From the NCBI RefSeq assembly GCF_022627955.1, contig NZ_JABXGD010000002.1, forward strand, positions 248,001 to 312,000: 64,000 nucleotides of DNA, in the 5' to 3' direction. The stretch is from Microbacterium sp. C5A9. Lineage in GTDB: Bacteria; Actinomycetota; Actinomycetes; Actinomycetales; Microbacteriaceae. Position 1 is the first letter of the stretch. Every line of letters begins with the position of its first letter. Below are positions 53,323-63,047 of the stretch, one piece after another. The notes below the pieces were generated by a model. That model saw only the letters and a program-made list of their open reading frames with translations, was not told the DNA's origin and did no database searches. A program made the translations under genes and the position numbers.

Positions 53323-53820
53323 ATGCGCAGACCACACCCCCTCGTCCCCGGTCCCGGTCAGGAGTCGGTCTGGGACTATCCCCGGCCACCGAGAGTCGAG
53401 CGGGTGCGCGAACGGGTCACGATACGCCTCGGCGGTGAGCTCATCGCCGATACGGCCAGCGCGATGCGGGTGCTCGAGACGAGTCATCCTCCCGTGTACT
53501 ACCTCCCGATCGCGGACTTCGTCGACGGCGCTCTGATGGATGCCGCCGGGTCCTCCTTCTGCGAGTTCAAGGGCGCCGCGCGCTATCTCGATGTGCACGG
53601 TGGCGGATCCGTCGCCCCCGGCGCGGCATGGAACTACCCCAGCCCTGCGCCGGGCTATGACGCACTGAAGGACCGGGTCGCCGTGTATGCGGGACCGATG
53701 GACGAATGCACCGTCGGCGGTGAGATCGTCACTCCGCAGCCCGGCGGGTTCTACGGCGGCTGGGTCACGTCATCCGTCGTCGGCCCGTTCAAGGGCGGAC
53801 CCGGCTCTCTGGGCTGGTAG
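53323..53820 (+). CDS. DUF427 protein
   Basis: 165 residues of the DUF427 family, which usually contain one or two copies of a small beta-roll domain. It contains SVWDYPRPPR...RVLETSHPPVYYLP and SFCEFKGAARYLDV, followed by AWNYPSPAPGYDALKDRVAVYAGPMD. Function unknown. TACAGT six bases before the ATG (leaderless). Confidence 0.85.
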   Translation: MRRPHPLVPGPGQESVWDYPRPPRVERVRERVTIRLGGELIADTASAMRVLETSHPPVYYLPIADFVDGALMDAAGSSFCEFKGAARYLDVHGGGSVAPGAAWNYPSPAPGYDALKDRVAVYAGPMDECTVGGEIVTPQPGGFYGGWVTSSVVGPFKGGPGSLGW

Positions 53821-53840
53821 CCCGCACGGCGGGAGTGCGA

Positions 53841-55154
53841 TCAGAAGGCGCGCAGGTTCGCCTGCAGGCCGCCGTCGACATACTCCCGGCGGAGGATGCC
53901 ACGACGACGCAGCACCGGTACGAGCTCGTCGAGCGTGCGGTGCAGGGTCACGGGATGGAAGTCGCCCCACAGGAGCACTCCGTCGTTGCCCCACTCTCCG
54001 AGTTCCTCGATGAGGTCGGCGAACTCCTCGGCCGTCCCGACGAAGCCGGAACGATCGGTGATCCGACCGGTGCGGGCGAGGGCCGTGAGGTGAGCCCGCA
54101 GCGGAGCCCCCTCACCGCGGTCGCCGATCAGTCGCTGGATGCTGCCGCGTGAGACGTGATCCCCGAAGATCGACAGGTCGAGCGGTCGTTCGAGGTCGAG
54201 CGAGGTCAGGTCGGTCTCGAGGTCGCTCGACTGCTTGCGTGCGATCTGCAGAAGGGCTGCGTCGTCGGGATCGGCCGACGCGGCGACGATCCGATCGGCC
54301 TCCTCCGGAGACGAGGTGATCACGGGCTGGATCGCGAAGAGGATCTTCACGTCGTCGGGGGAGCGCCCCGCGGCCGTCGCCGCCGCGTGGATCTTCGACC
54401 GGTAGGCGCGCACCGATGCCTCGTCCAGGGGCGCGAGGGCGAGCTGGACGTCGGAGTTCGCGCCGGCGAACCCGAGGCCGCGTCCGGAGCCGCCGGGGGA
54501 GACGATCGCGGGCTCCCCGTCGGTGAAGGGCAGGGCGTTCAGGGGACCCTCGAACGCGAAGTGCTCGCCGCGGTGGCGCACGGCGTGCAGCTTCGAGCCG
54601 TCGGCGAACACATCGGTCCCGCGGTCCTGCACCAGTGCGCCGTCGTCCCAGCTGCGCCAGAGAGAGCGGATGCCGGCGAGCCACTCCTCGGCACGGTCGT
54701 AGGCGGCGTCATGACCCAGCTGCCCCGCTGCGGAGAATAGCCGTGCGCTCCCGGTGTCGGTGACGACATTGAGCCCGAGACGGTGACCGCTGAGGTGCTG
54801 CAGCGTCGAGAACTGCCGCGCGGCCGTGTACGGCAGGTATGCCGCCGGGTTCACCGTCGGCACGACACCGAGGTGGCGGGTCGCCTGGAAGAGATACGGA
54901 GCGAGAAGCAGCGGATCGTGTTTCGGGCCGCCGAAGGCATGACGGACCCGCAGGTCGATCGTGTCGGGCGAGCCGAGCGACGGTGCGTCCTCGATGATGA
55001 CGAGATCGAATCCCGCCTGTTCGAGAGTGCGAGCCGCCTCCTGATAGACGTCAGGGCGAGTCCAGTCGTAGTCCCACTCCAGAGACGGGTACCCCCAGCC
55101 CTGCGGTCCGAAGCCCCGCGCCAGGAACCAGCCGAAGTGCTGCTGTCTGGTCAT
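53841..55154 (-). CDS. FMN-dependent monooxygenase, NtaA/DmoA family
   Basis: 437 residues of the bacterial luciferase-like (LLM) flavin monooxygenases. Signature of the NtaA/SnaA/DmoA branch: GFGPQGWGYPS...W.YDWTRPDVYQEAARTLEQAGFDLVIIED, HLGVVPTVNP, LGLNVVTDTGSARLF and AIVSPGGSGRGLGFA. These enzymes use FMNH2 from a separate reductase, often on organosulphur compounds. Overlaps metY by four bases, so is expressed with it. The substrate is inferred only. Confidence 0.85.
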   Translation of the reverse strand: MTRQQHFGWFLARGFGPQGWGYPSLEWDYDWTRPDVYQEAARTLEQAGFDLVIIEDAPSLGSPDTIDLRVRHAFGGPKHDPLLLAPYLFQATRHLGVVPTVNPAAYLPYTAARQFSTLQHLSGHRLGLNVVTDTGSARLFSAAGQLGHDAAYDRAEEWLAGIRSLWRSWDDGALVQDRGTDVFADGSKLHAVRHRGEHFAFEGPLNALPFTDGEPAIVSPGGSGRGLGFAGANSDVQLALAPLDEASVRAYRSKIHAAATAAGRSPDDVKILFAIQPVITSSPEEADRIVAASADPDDAALLQIARKQSSDLETDLTSLDLERPLDLSIFGDHVSRGSIQRLIGDRGEGAPLRAHLTALARTGRITDRSGFVGTAEEFADLIEELGEWGNDGVLLWGDFHPVTLHRTLDELVPVLRRRGILRREYVDGGLQANLRAF

Positions 55155-56446
55155 GCCACCGTCTCCCGTGCGGGCTCGAGCACGCGGGCGAGGTCGGCGA
55201 TCAGGTCGGAGACGTCTTCGATGCCGATCGACAGGCGCAGTGTTCCCGGACGCACTCCCAGGACCTCGCGCTCATGGTCGGAGCGGTGCGAGTGGCTCGT
55301 GGTCGCCGGGTGCAGCACGAGCGACCGGACGTCGCCGATGTGCGTCATGTGCGTGAACACCTCGACCCGCTCCACGAAATCACGCGCTGCCTCGAGCCCT
55401 CCGCGCAGAGTGAACGTGAAGATGGACCCGTGGCCGCCGGTGAGGTATCGGTGTGCCAGTTCGTGGTCGGGGTGGCTTTCGAGTCCGACATAGTCGACGC
55501 TCTCCACCGCGTCCTGCGCGGCGAGCCACCTCGCGACGTCGAGCGCGTTGCGGGACTGACGCTCGACGCGGAGGCCGAGCGTCTCGACCCCCTGTCCGAT
55601 GAGGAAGGCGTTCAGCGGAGACGGCGACGCCCCGAAGCGCGGCGCCACGGACTCGCGGGCGTACGCGATGCGCGCCTTCCCTCCGTGTCGCGCAGCGACG
55701 CTGGGGAATCCGCCGCGGCCGGGGAGCACCAGGTGCGGTGCGTTGTGACCCGCCTTCTCGGCATCGAAGCGTCCGTCGTCGATGATCACTCCGCCGAGCA
55801 CGGATCCGTGTCCGGCCAGGAACTTCGAGGCGGAGTGCACCACGATGGCCGCTCCGTGCTCGAGGGGGCGCAGCAGGTACGGCGTCGCCAGGGTGTTGTC
55901 GACGATGAGCGGGATCGCGGCCGCGTCGGCCACGCCGCTCACGGCCGCGATGTCGAGGATGTCGTTGCGTGCGTTCGAGATCGATTCGGCGAAGAGCGCC
56001 CGGGTGTTCGGACGGATCGCCCGTCGCCAGGCATCCTCGTCGGCGATGTCGTCGATGAAGGTGGTCTCGATCCCGAGCCGCGAGAGGTTGTCGAGGAAGA
56101 GCCCTCGGCTTCCCTCGTAGATGTGGGTGGACGAGACGATGTGATCTCCCGCCCCCGCCACGGTCAGCAGCGCCGTCACGACGGCGGCCTGACCGCTCGC
56201 GACGAGCACAGCCTCGGCTCCGGACTCGAGGGCCGCGATCTGCCGCTCGACGGCGTGCACCGTCGGATTGCCGGTGCGGGTGTAGCCGAATCCGGCGCCG
56301 GTGCCGAAGTGATGGGCGGCGTGGTCGAAGTCCTCGAACTCGAACCCGGCGGTGAGGTAGATCGGTGTCGCCCGCGACGACGCGGCATCCTGGCTCCGGC
56401 CGGCGTGGACGGCTCTGGTGGTGAAGCCTGCGGTGTCGTCGGTCAT
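55151..56446 (-). CDS. metY: O-acetylhomoserine sulfhydrylase
   Basis: 431 residues of the Cys/Met metabolism PLP enzyme family. The PLP Lys is in [10 protein letters not shown], and the binding residues are in [13 protein letters not shown] and [14 protein letters not shown]. Long insertion regions match O-acetylhomoserine sulfhydrylase rather than cystathionine synthase. Combines O-acetylhomoserine with sulphide or methanethiol. GAGAGG before the ATG. First gene of the metY-monooxygenase operon. Confidence 0.9.
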   Translation of the reverse strand: MTDDTAGFTTRAVHAGRSQDAASSRATPIYLTAGFEFEDFDHAAHHFGTGAGFGYTRTGNPTVHAVERQIAALESGAEAVLVASGQAAVVTALLTVAGAGDHIVSSTHIYEGSRGLFLDNLSRLGIETTFIDDIADEDAWRRAIRPNTRALFAESISNARNDILDIAAVSGVADAAAIPLIVDNTLATPYLLRPLEHGAAIVVHSASKFLAGHGSVLGGVIIDDGRFDAEKAGHNAPHLVLPGRGGFPSVAARHGGKARIAYARESVAPRFGASPSPLNAFLIGQGVETLGLRVERQSRNALDVARWLAAQDAVESVDYVGLESHPDHELAHRYLTGGHGSIFTFTLRGGLEAARDFVERVEVFTHMTHIGDVRSLVLHPATTSHSHRSDHEREVLGVRPGTLRLSIGIEDVSDLIADLARVLEPARETVA

Positions 56447-56527
56447 GCGGATGCCTCTCGAAGGGTCGGGTCACAGTACTGTGTCACGGCGCGTCGAGCA
56501 CTGTTCGAGCGGTGGTAACCTGACGTC

Positions 56528-56575
56528 ATGCGGATCGTGCTCCTTCTTAGCGGCCGCGACGAGACCTCGTTCTGA
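56528..56575 (+). CDS. leuL: Leucine leader peptide
   Basis: A 15-codon [18 protein letters not shown], with Leu codons 5, 6 and 7 (CTC CTT CTT; CTT is uncommon in this genome). The -10 box TAACCT (56516-56521) ends six bases before the ATG, so the leader mRNA is probably itself leaderless. Stop at 56573-56575, 58 bases before leuC. Typical size and composition of an attenuator leader for leucine genes. Confidence 0.7.
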   Translation: MRIVLLLSGRDETSF

Positions 56576-56626
56576 GCCCCTCCTCGTCGCGGAGTCCATC
56601 GTGGGCCGACCCGCCATCTTCAGGAG
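56554..56626 (+). promoter_or_regulatory. Leader-peptide attenuator of leuCD
   Basis: A perfect 10-bp inverted repeat (56554-56563 with 56583-56592) begins just after the Leu codons. CTCCT at 56580-56584 in the hairpin region can pair with the leuC ribosome-binding AGGAG at 56622-56626. A ribosome stalled on the Leu codons would cover the first arm and change which pair forms. Sequence-based inference; direction of control needs testing. Confidence 0.5.
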
Positions 56627-56633
56627 ACACGCA

Positions 56634-58115
56634 ATGAACACCCCCGCAGCAGACTCTGCTCCCGCACGCAGCAGGACCCTGGCCGAGAAGGTCTGGGACG
56701 ACCACCTCGTCGTCAAGGGCGAGAACGGCGAGCCGGACCTCATCTACATCGACCTGCACCTGGTGCACGAGGTCACGAGCCCGCAGGCGTTCGACGGCCT
56801 GCGCGCCGAGGGACGTCCGCTGCGGCGCCTCGACCTCACGATCGCGACCGAGGACCACAACACCCCCACGTGGGACATCGACAAGCCCATCGCGGATCTG
56901 ACGAGCCGCACGCAGATCGAGACCCTGCGCCGCAATGCCGCCGAGTTCGGCGTGCGGCTGCACTCCCTGGGAGATGCCGAGCAGGGGATCGTGCATGTGG
57001 TCGGCCCGCAGCTGGGACTCACGATGCCCGGCATCACCGTGGTCTGCGGCGACTCGCACACGTCCACTCACGGTGCGTTCGGCGCCATGGCGTTCGGCAT
57101 CGGCACCAGCGAGGTCGAGCACGTGATGGCGACCCAGACGCTGCCGCTGAAGCCGTTCAAGACGATGGCGATCAACGTCGAGGGCACGCTGCGCCCCGGG
57201 GTCACGGCCAAGGACATCATCCTCGCGGTGATCGCGAAGATCACCACCGGCGGCGGGCAGGGCTACGTGCTGGAGTTCCGCGGCAGCGCCATCCGCTCGC
57301 TGTCGATGGAAGGTCGCATGACGATCTGCAACATGTCGATCGAGGCGGGTGCACGCGCCGGCATGGTGGCGCCGGACGAGACGACCTTCGAGTACCTCAA
57401 GGGCCGCCCCCACGCGCCGCAAGGCCAGGACTGGGACGATGCGGTCGCCTACTGGCGCACGCTTCCCACCGACGAGGGCGCGACGTTCGACGCCGAGGTG
57501 TTCATCGACGCCGACGAGCTCGAGCCGTTCGTGACCTGGGGCACCAACCCCGGTCAGGGCAGCTCGCTCTCCGCCGCGGTGCCGGACCCGGCCGAGATCG
57601 CCGACGCGAACGAGCGCGCCGCCGCCGAGCGCGCACTGGAATACATGGACCTCACCCCGGGCACACCGCTCAAGGAGGTGCCGGTGGACGCGGTCTTCAT
57701 GGGCTCGTGCACCAACAGCCGCATCGAGGATCTGCGTGCGTTCGCCTCGATCGTCAAGGGCAAGAAGAAGGCCGACGGGGTTCGCGTGATGGTGGTCCCC
57801 GGATCCGCGCGGGTGCGCCTCGAGGCGGAGGCCGAGGGCCTCGACCAGGTCATCAAGGACTTCGGCGCCGAGTGGCGCTTCGCGGGCTGCTCGATGTGCC
57901 TGGGCATGAACCCCGACCAGCTCGCGCCCGGAGAGCGCTGCGCGTCGACGTCGAACCGCAACTTCGAGGGTCGCCAGGGCAAGGGGGGCCGCACCCACCT
58001 CGTCTCACCGCTCGTCGCCGCGGCCACCGCGATCCGCGGCACGCTGTCGAGCCCGAGCGACCTGTCGAACGAACAGCCCGTGACCGCGGGCGCGACCACG
58101 GACGGAGCCCTCTGA
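56634..58115 (+). CDS. leuC: 3-isopropylmalate dehydratase, large subunit
   Basis: 493 residues, aconitase family. Iron-sulphur Cys are in [16 protein letters not shown] and [10 protein letters not shown]. Isomerises 2- to 3-isopropylmalate with LeuD. ATG 56634 with AGGAG at 56622-56626. Its TGA overlaps the leuD ATG by one base. Controlled by the leader at 56528-56626. Confidence 0.96.
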   Translation: MNTPAADSAPARSRTLAEKVWDDHLVVKGENGEPDLIYIDLHLVHEVTSPQAFDGLRAEGRPLRRLDLTIATEDHNTPTWDIDKPIADLTSRTQIETLRRNAAEFGVRLHSLGDAEQGIVHVVGPQLGLTMPGITVVCGDSHTSTHGAFGAMAFGIGTSEVEHVMATQTLPLKPFKTMAINVEGTLRPGVTAKDIILAVIAKITTGGGQGYVLEFRGSAIRSLSMEGRMTICNMSIEAGARAGMVAPDETTFEYLKGRPHAPQGQDWDDAVAYWRTLPTDEGATFDAEVFIDADELEPFVTWGTNPGQGSSLSAAVPDPAEIADANERAAAERALEYMDLTPGTPLKEVPVDAVFMGSCTNSRIEDLRAFASIVKGKKKADGVRVMVVPGSARVRLEAEAEGLDQVIKDFGAEWRFAGCSMCLGMNPDQLAPGERCASTSNRNFEGRQGKGGRTHLVSPLVAAATAIRGTLSSPSDLSNEQPVTAGATTDGAL

Positions 58116-58711
58116 TGGAGAAGTTCACCACCCACACGGGTATCGCCGCACCCCTCAAGCGCTCGAACGTCGACACGGACCAGATCATCCCGGCGGTGTT
58201 CCTCAAGCGGGTCACCAAGACCGGCTTCGAGGACGCGCTCTTCCACGGCTGGCGCCAGGACCCCGAGTTCGTGCTCAACCAGCCTGCCTTCCAGGGGGCC
58301 TCCGTGCTGGTCGCGGGGCCCGACTTCGGTACGGGGTCGAGCCGCGAACATGCCGTCTGGGCGCTGCGCGACTTCGGCTTCACGGTCGTGCTCAGCCCGC
58401 GCTTCGCCGACATCTTCCGGGGGAACTCGGGCAAGCAGGGTCTGCTCGCCGCCACGATCTCCGAGGAGGATCTCGAGCGGATCTGGGCCGAGATCGACCG
58501 GAATCCCGGGGCCCAGATCACGGTGAACCTCGAGGAGCGGATCGCCTCGATCGGCGATATCCAGGCTGACCTCGGTATCGACGATTACACTAGATGGCGG
58601 CTCCTCGAAGGGCTCGATGACATCGGGCTCACCCTGCGCAACGAAGACAAGATCGCGCAGTTCGAGGCCCGTCGCGAGTCGTGGCGGCCCCGGACCCTAC
58701 CCGTTCAGTGA
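58115..58711 (+). CDS. leuD: 3-isopropylmalate dehydratase, small subunit
   Basis: 198 residues with the swivel-domain motif [17 protein letters not shown] and [15 protein letters not shown]. Forms the LeuCD heterodimer. TGATG overlap with leuC gives translational coupling. A hairpin at 58717-58747 lies between it and murA. Confidence 0.95.
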   Translation: MEKFTTHTGIAAPLKRSNVDTDQIIPAVFLKRVTKTGFEDALFHGWRQDPEFVLNQPAFQGASVLVAGPDFGTGSSREHAVWALRDFGFTVVLSPRFADIFRGNSGKQGLLAATISEEDLERIWAEIDRNPGAQITVNLEERIASIGDIQADLGIDDYTRWRLLEGLDDIGLTLRNEDKIAQFEARRESWRPRTLPVQ

Positions 58712-58716
58712 ACGGT

Positions 58717-58747
58717 GGGGCGGGTGAGCCGAAGGGCGACCCGCCCC
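58717..58747 (+). terminator. Hairpin between leuD and murA
   Basis: 9-bp GC stem (58717-58725 with 58739-58747), then GATTTCCC. May end leuCD transcripts or weaken read-through into murA. Confidence 0.45.
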
Positions 58748-58774
58748 GATTTCCCTGAACGAAGTGAGGCCCGA

Positions 58775-60142
58775 ATGACGACACCCGTGCGCGACGCTCT
58801 CCCCGACGGAGCACCCGCTCTCACCGGAGACGTCCTCGCCATTCGCGGAGGGCGCCCGCTTCGCGGACGCGTCGACGTCAAGGGCGCGAAGAACCTGGCG
58901 ACGAAGGCCATGGTCGCCACGCTCCTGGGCGAGACGGCCAGCACGCTGCGCGATGTGCCCGATCTCAGCGATGTCGCCGTGGTGCGCTCGCTGCTCGAGG
59001 TGCACGGCGTGCAGGTGACGCCCGGCGACGAGCCCGGCTCCCTGACCTTCGACCCGGTCGGCGTCGAGTCGGCCCACTTCGAGGAGATCGACGCCCACGC
59101 CGGCGCCTCCCGCATCCCGATCCTGTTCTGCGGGCCGCTGCTGCACCGTCTCGGACAGGCCTTCATCCCCGACCTCGGAGGTTGCCGCATCGGCGACCGC
59201 CCGATCGACTTCCACCTCGACGCGCTGCGCAAGTTCGGTGCGGTCGTCGAGAAGCTGCCCAGCGGCATCCGTCTCTCCACCGGCGGTTCCCGGCTGCACG
59301 GTGCGAAGATCCACCTCCCGTACCCGAGCGTGGGCGCCACCGAGCAGGTGCTGCTCACGGCCGTGCGCGCCGAGGGGACGACCGAGCTGCGCAACGCGGC
59401 CATCGAGCCCGAGATCATGGATCTGATCGCGGTGCTGCAGAAGATGGGCGCCATCATCTCCTACGAGCCGAACCGGGTGATCCTCATCGAGGGCGTCGAG
59501 AAGCTCCGCGGCTACGACCACCGCTCGATCTTCGACCGCAACGAAGCCGCCTCGTGGGCGTCTGCGGCGCTGGCGACCGACGGCGAGATCTTCGTCGGCG
59601 GCGCGAAGCAGCAGGAGATGCTCACCTTCCTGAACGTCTTCCGCAAGGCGGGTGGCTGGTTCGACATCCAGGAGGACGGCATCCTGTTCCGGCGCGAGGG
59701 CGAGCTCAAGCCCGTCATCGTCGAGACCGACGTCCACCCCGGGTTCATGACCGACTGGCAGCAGCCCCTCGTGGTGGCGCTGACCCAGGCGAACGGCCGC
59801 TCGGTCGTACACGAGACCGTGTACGAGAACCGCATGGGCTTCACCGAGGCGCTCGTCAAGATGGGGGCCGACATCGTCGTGCACCCGCGCGGACTCCAGG
59901 ACGGTGCACGCCGCGTTCCTCGCCGTGATCTCGAGCAGGCCGCCGTCATCACGGGGCCGACGCCGCTGCACGGTGCGGACATCGTGGTGCCCGATCTTCG
60001 CGGCGGGTACAGCCACGTGATCGCGGCGCTGACGGCAGAGGGCGAGTCGAAGGTCTCGGGAGTCGACATCCTCAGCCGCGGATACGAGAAGTTCCTCGCC
60101 AAGCTCGACGCGCTCGGCGCCGACTTCGACGTCATCCGGTGA
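58775..60142 (+). CDS. murA: UDP-N-acetylglucosamine 1-carboxyvinyltransferase
   Basis: 455 residues, EPT family; first committed step of peptidoglycan precursor synthesis. The Lys of the first helix is in VKGAKNLATKAM; the catalytic Cys is in GGCRIGDRPIDFH (fosfomycin target). ATG 58775 follows a purine-rich GAAGTGAGG. Its stop overlaps the plsC GTG start by four bases. Begins an envelope-synthesis run murA-plsC-gpsA-ddl. Confidence 0.94.
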   Translation: MTTPVRDALPDGAPALTGDVLAIRGGRPLRGRVDVKGAKNLATKAMVATLLGETASTLRDVPDLSDVAVVRSLLEVHGVQVTPGDEPGSLTFDPVGVESAHFEEIDAHAGASRIPILFCGPLLHRLGQAFIPDLGGCRIGDRPIDFHLDALRKFGAVVEKLPSGIRLSTGGSRLHGAKIHLPYPSVGATEQVLLTAVRAEGTTELRNAAIEPEIMDLIAVLQKMGAIISYEPNRVILIEGVEKLRGYDHRSIFDRNEAASWASAALATDGEIFVGGAKQQEMLTFLNVFRKAGGWFDIQEDGILFRREGELKPVIVETDVHPGFMTDWQQPLVVALTQANGRSVVHETVYENRMGFTEALVKMGADIVVHPRGLQDGARRVPRRDLEQAAVITGPTPLHGADIVVPDLRGGYSHVIAALTAEGESKVSGVDILSRGYEKFLAKLDALGADFDVIR

Positions 60143-60903
60143 CCCCGATGGGTTCCCGGTCTGCGGAGACCACGCGGCCCAGCCTGTTCTGGCCGATCGC
60201 GGCGATCGTGCTGCCCCTGGTCTCGCTCCTGGCGAAGATCCGCATCACGGGCAGCGAGAAGCTGCCGCGCGAGGGCGCCTATGTACTGGCTCCGAACCAC
60301 TATTCGGAGTTCGATCCGCTGATCGTCGCGGTCGCCGTCTGGCGTATCGGCCGTGCGCCGCGTTTCATGGCCAAGGAGAGTCTGTTCCGCGTGCCGGTCC
60401 TGGGATCGATCCTGCGTGTGACCGGGATGATCCCGGTGGCTCGCTCCTCGTCCGCGTCGGCGGCGAAGCAGACGCTGAAGCAGTCCGCCGAGCTCGTCGA
60501 GCACGGCCGAGGCGTGATCGTGTACCCGGAGGGCACGCTGACCCGCGATCCCGACATGTGGCCGATGCGGGGCAAATCCGGAGCGGTCCGGCTCGCATTG
60601 ACCGACGGAATCCCGCTCATCCCGATGGCCCACTGGGGCACCCAGGAGATCATGGGGCGCTACCAGAAGGGTCTGAGCCTCTGGCCTCTGCGCAAGCGCG
60701 TGGACGTCATCGTCGGTGACCCCGTCGACGTCTCCGACCTCCACGGTCGCGCCGGCGAGGCCGCGGCGCTGAACGAGGCCACGAACCGTCTGATGAACGC
60801 GATCACCGCGCTGCTCGAAGAGCTGCGCGATGAGAAGGCGCCCGCGGAGCGATGGAACCCGGCGTCGCACGGACAGAGGGAGACGGGTCGCCTTGACTCC
60901 TAA
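60139..60903 (+). CDS. plsC: 1-acyl-glycerol-3-phosphate acyltransferase
   Basis: 254 residues with an N-terminal membrane helix and the PlsC motifs APNHYSEFDPL (NHx4D), FRVPVLGSILRVTG and YPEGTLTRDPDMWPM. Makes phosphatidate from lysophosphatidate at the membrane. GTG 60139 in GTGA overlap with murA. Next gene starts inside its last 11 bases. Confidence 0.9.
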   Translation: MTPMGSRSAETTRPSLFWPIAAIVLPLVSLLAKIRITGSEKLPREGAYVLAPNHYSEFDPLIVAVAVWRIGRAPRFMAKESLFRVPVLGSILRVTGMIPVARSSSASAAKQTLKQSAELVEHGRGVIVYPEGTLTRDPDMWPMRGKSGAVRLALTDGIPLIPMAHWGTQEIMGRYQKGLSLWPLRKRVDVIVGDPVDVSDLHGRAGEAAALNEATNRLMNAITALLEELRDEKAPAERWNPASHGQRETGRLDS

Positions 60904-62026
60904 GCGAACCGTGGTCTCGGGCCCCCGCGTCGCCGTGATCGGCGCCGGGAGCTGGGGAACCACCTTCGGGAAGATCCTCGCCGACGGCGGAGCGCAGGTC
61001 ACGATGTGGGCCCGCCGCGCAGAGCTGGCGCACGAGATCGACGAGGCCAAGCGCAACTCGCGATACCTCCCCGGCATCAACCTGCCGCGCACCATGGCGG
61101 CGACGCACGAGCTCGCGACCGCGCTGCGCGACGTCGATCAGGTCTACCTCTCGGTTCCCAGTCAGTCGCTGCGCGAGAATCTCAAAGCGCTGCGGCCGCT
61201 GATCGGCGACGGCGACGCGAAGATCGTCAGCCTGATGAAGGGCGTCGAGAGATCGACCGGTCTGCGGATGAGCCAGGTGATCGAGCAGGAGCTGCGGTGC
61301 GATCCCGATCGCATCGCCGTCGCATCCGGACCGAACCTCGCTCTCGAGATCGCTCGCGAGCAGCCGACCGCTGCGGTGATCTCGTCGCGCAGCAGGGAGA
61401 CCGCTGAAGAGGTCGCCCGAGCGGCACGCAACGGCTACTTCCGCACGTTCGTGAACACCGATGTGATCGGCACCGAGTTCGGCGGCGTGCTCAAGAACCT
61501 GATCGCTGTCGCGATCGGCATCGTCGACGGCGTCGGCTACGGCGAGAACACCAAGGCGTCGATCATCACCCGCGGCCTCGTGGAGATGACCGACTTCGCC
61601 GTCGCGAACGGCGCGCACCCCGAGACGCTGCAGGGGCTGGCGGGTCTCGGCGACCTGATCGCCACGTGTCAGTCTCCGCTGAGCCGCAACAACACGGCCG
61701 GGCGACTGCTCGGCCAGGGATACAGCTTCCAGGACGTCGTGAAGCAGATGCAGCAGACAGCCGAGGGACTCGCGTCCGTCGCGCCGGTGCTGCAGCTCGC
61801 TCGCGAGTCCGACGTGCACATGCCCATCGTCGAACAGGTGAAGATGGTGCTCGACGGGAAGATGAACCCGCGCGACATCGCACCCCACCTGACGACGGAC
61901 GACGACACCCCACAGGGTGAGAGGACCAACCATGGACAAGCAGACGGTGGTGGTGCTCTTCGGCGGGCGCTCCAGCGAGCATTCGATCAGTTCCGCAACG
62001 GCGGGAGGGGTGCTGGGCGCGATTGA
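60893..62026 (+). CDS. gpsA: Glycerol-3-phosphate dehydrogenase (NAD(P)+)
   Basis: 377 residues. Rossmann motif VIGAGSWGTTFGKILADGG; substrate and catalytic residues in SVPSQSLRE, GPNLALEIAREQPTA, GGVLKNLIAVAIG and SRNNTAGRLLGQG. Supplies sn-glycerol-3-phosphate for phospholipids. The TTG at 60893 is the best start (GGGAG upstream). Typical GpsA ends near residue 345; this frame continues 95 bases into ddl, adding a Gly/Arg-rich tail. Either a real overlap or a lost stop. Confidence 0.88.
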   Translation: MTPKRTVVSGPRVAVIGAGSWGTTFGKILADGGAQVTMWARRAELAHEIDEAKRNSRYLPGINLPRTMAATHELATALRDVDQVYLSVPSQSLRENLKALRPLIGDGDAKIVSLMKGVERSTGLRMSQVIEQELRCDPDRIAVASGPNLALEIAREQPTAAVISSRSRETAEEVARAARNGYFRTFVNTDVIGTEFGGVLKNLIAVAIGIVDGVGYGENTKASIITRGLVEMTDFAVANGAHPETLQGLAGLGDLIATCQSPLSRNNTAGRLLGQGYSFQDVVKQMQQTAEGLASVAPVLQLARESDVHMPIVEQVKMVLDGKMNPRDIAPHLTTDDDTPQGERTNHGQADGGGALRRALQRAFDQFRNGGRGAGRD

Positions 62027-63014
62027 TCGCGACCGCTACTCCGTGATCCCGGTCGGGATCACCCGGGAGGGGGCCTTCGTCCTCGAGGACGACGACCCGG
62101 CGAAGTTCCCGCTCGATGCGGCCCACCTGCCCGAGGTCGCGGACAACGGCACACGCATCCTGTGGCCCGAGCCCGGGGGAGACCGCACGCTTCGCGTGGT
62201 CCGATCCGACGGCACCACTGAGGGCCTCGGCGAGATCGACATCGTGCTGCCGATTCTCCACGGTCCGCACGGCGAGGATGGCACGATTCAGGGGTACTTC
62301 GACACCCTCGAGGTGCCGTACGCCGGCGGTGGTGTGCTCGACTCCGCGCTCTGCATGGACAAGCACTTCATGAAGATCGCGCTGCAGGCCGCCGGATTGG
62401 CCGTGGCCCCCTGGGTCACCGTTCGCGCACGGCAGTGGGCTCAGGACCCCGAGTCGGTCCGCCGTGCGGCCGCCGACCTCGGTCTGCCGCTGTTCGTGAA
62501 GCCTGCGCGTGCCGGGTCGAGCGTGGGCGTCTCCAAGGTGGAGTCACCGGAGGAGCTCGACGACGCCCTCGCCGTCGCCTTCGCCGAAGATGACAAGGTG
62601 CTCATCGAGACGGGCGTCTCGGGGCGCGAGATCGAGGTGGCCGTGCTCGAGGGGAGCGAGGGAATCCGCGCCTCGCTGCCGGGGGAGATCGTGCTCACCT
62701 CGCGCGGATTCTACGACTTCGAGGGCAAGTACCTCGGCGGTGACGGCGTCGACGTCGTCTGCCCCGCGGAGCTCTCCGACGGCGAGATCGCTGCGATCCA
62801 GGAGGCGGCGGTCCACGCGTTCGAAGCGGTCGACGGACGCGGGCTGGCCAGGGTCGACATGTTCCTCACCACGGCAGGCGAACTCGTCGTGAACGAGCTG
62901 AACACCATGCCGGGCTTCACGCCGATCTCGATGTTCCCCAAGTGCTGGGTGGCCTCGGGGCTCAGCTACGGCGACCTGATCTCCGAGCTGATCGAGGCGG
63001 GGCTGCGGCGCTGA
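61932..63014 (+). CDS. ddl: D-alanine--D-alanine ligase
   Basis: 360 residues, ATP-grasp family. VLFGGRSSEHSIS opens the protein; ATP-grasp motifs are in LFVKPARAGSSVGVSKV, EIEVAVLEG and VNELNTMPGFTPISMFPK. Joins two D-Ala for peptidoglycan. ATG 61932 lies inside gpsA, so the two are translationally coupled. Two ddl motifs (Glu in EHSIS; Asn/Glu pair in NELNT) are intact. Confidence 0.95.
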   Translation: MDKQTVVVLFGGRSSEHSISSATAGGVLGAIDRDRYSVIPVGITREGAFVLEDDDPAKFPLDAAHLPEVADNGTRILWPEPGGDRTLRVVRSDGTTEGLGEIDIVLPILHGPHGEDGTIQGYFDTLEVPYAGGGVLDSALCMDKHFMKIALQAAGLAVAPWVTVRARQWAQDPESVRRAAADLGLPLFVKPARAGSSVGVSKVESPEELDDALAVAFAEDDKVLIETGVSGREIEVAVLEGSEGIRASLPGEIVLTSRGFYDFEGKYLGGDGVDVVCPAELSDGEIAAIQEAAVHAFEAVDGRGLARVDMFLTTAGELVVNELNTMPGFTPISMFPKCWVASGLSYGDLISELIEAGLRR

Positions 63015-63022
63015 CCGCGATC

Positions 63023-63047
63023 GCGGCGGGCGCTCAGCCCGCCGCGG
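63023..63047. terminator. Bidirectional hairpin between ddl and DUF3515 gene
   Basis: 10-bp perfect stem (63023-63032 with 63038-63047), loop GCTCA containing part of the DUF3515 stop codon. Lies between convergent genes. Confidence 0.5.
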
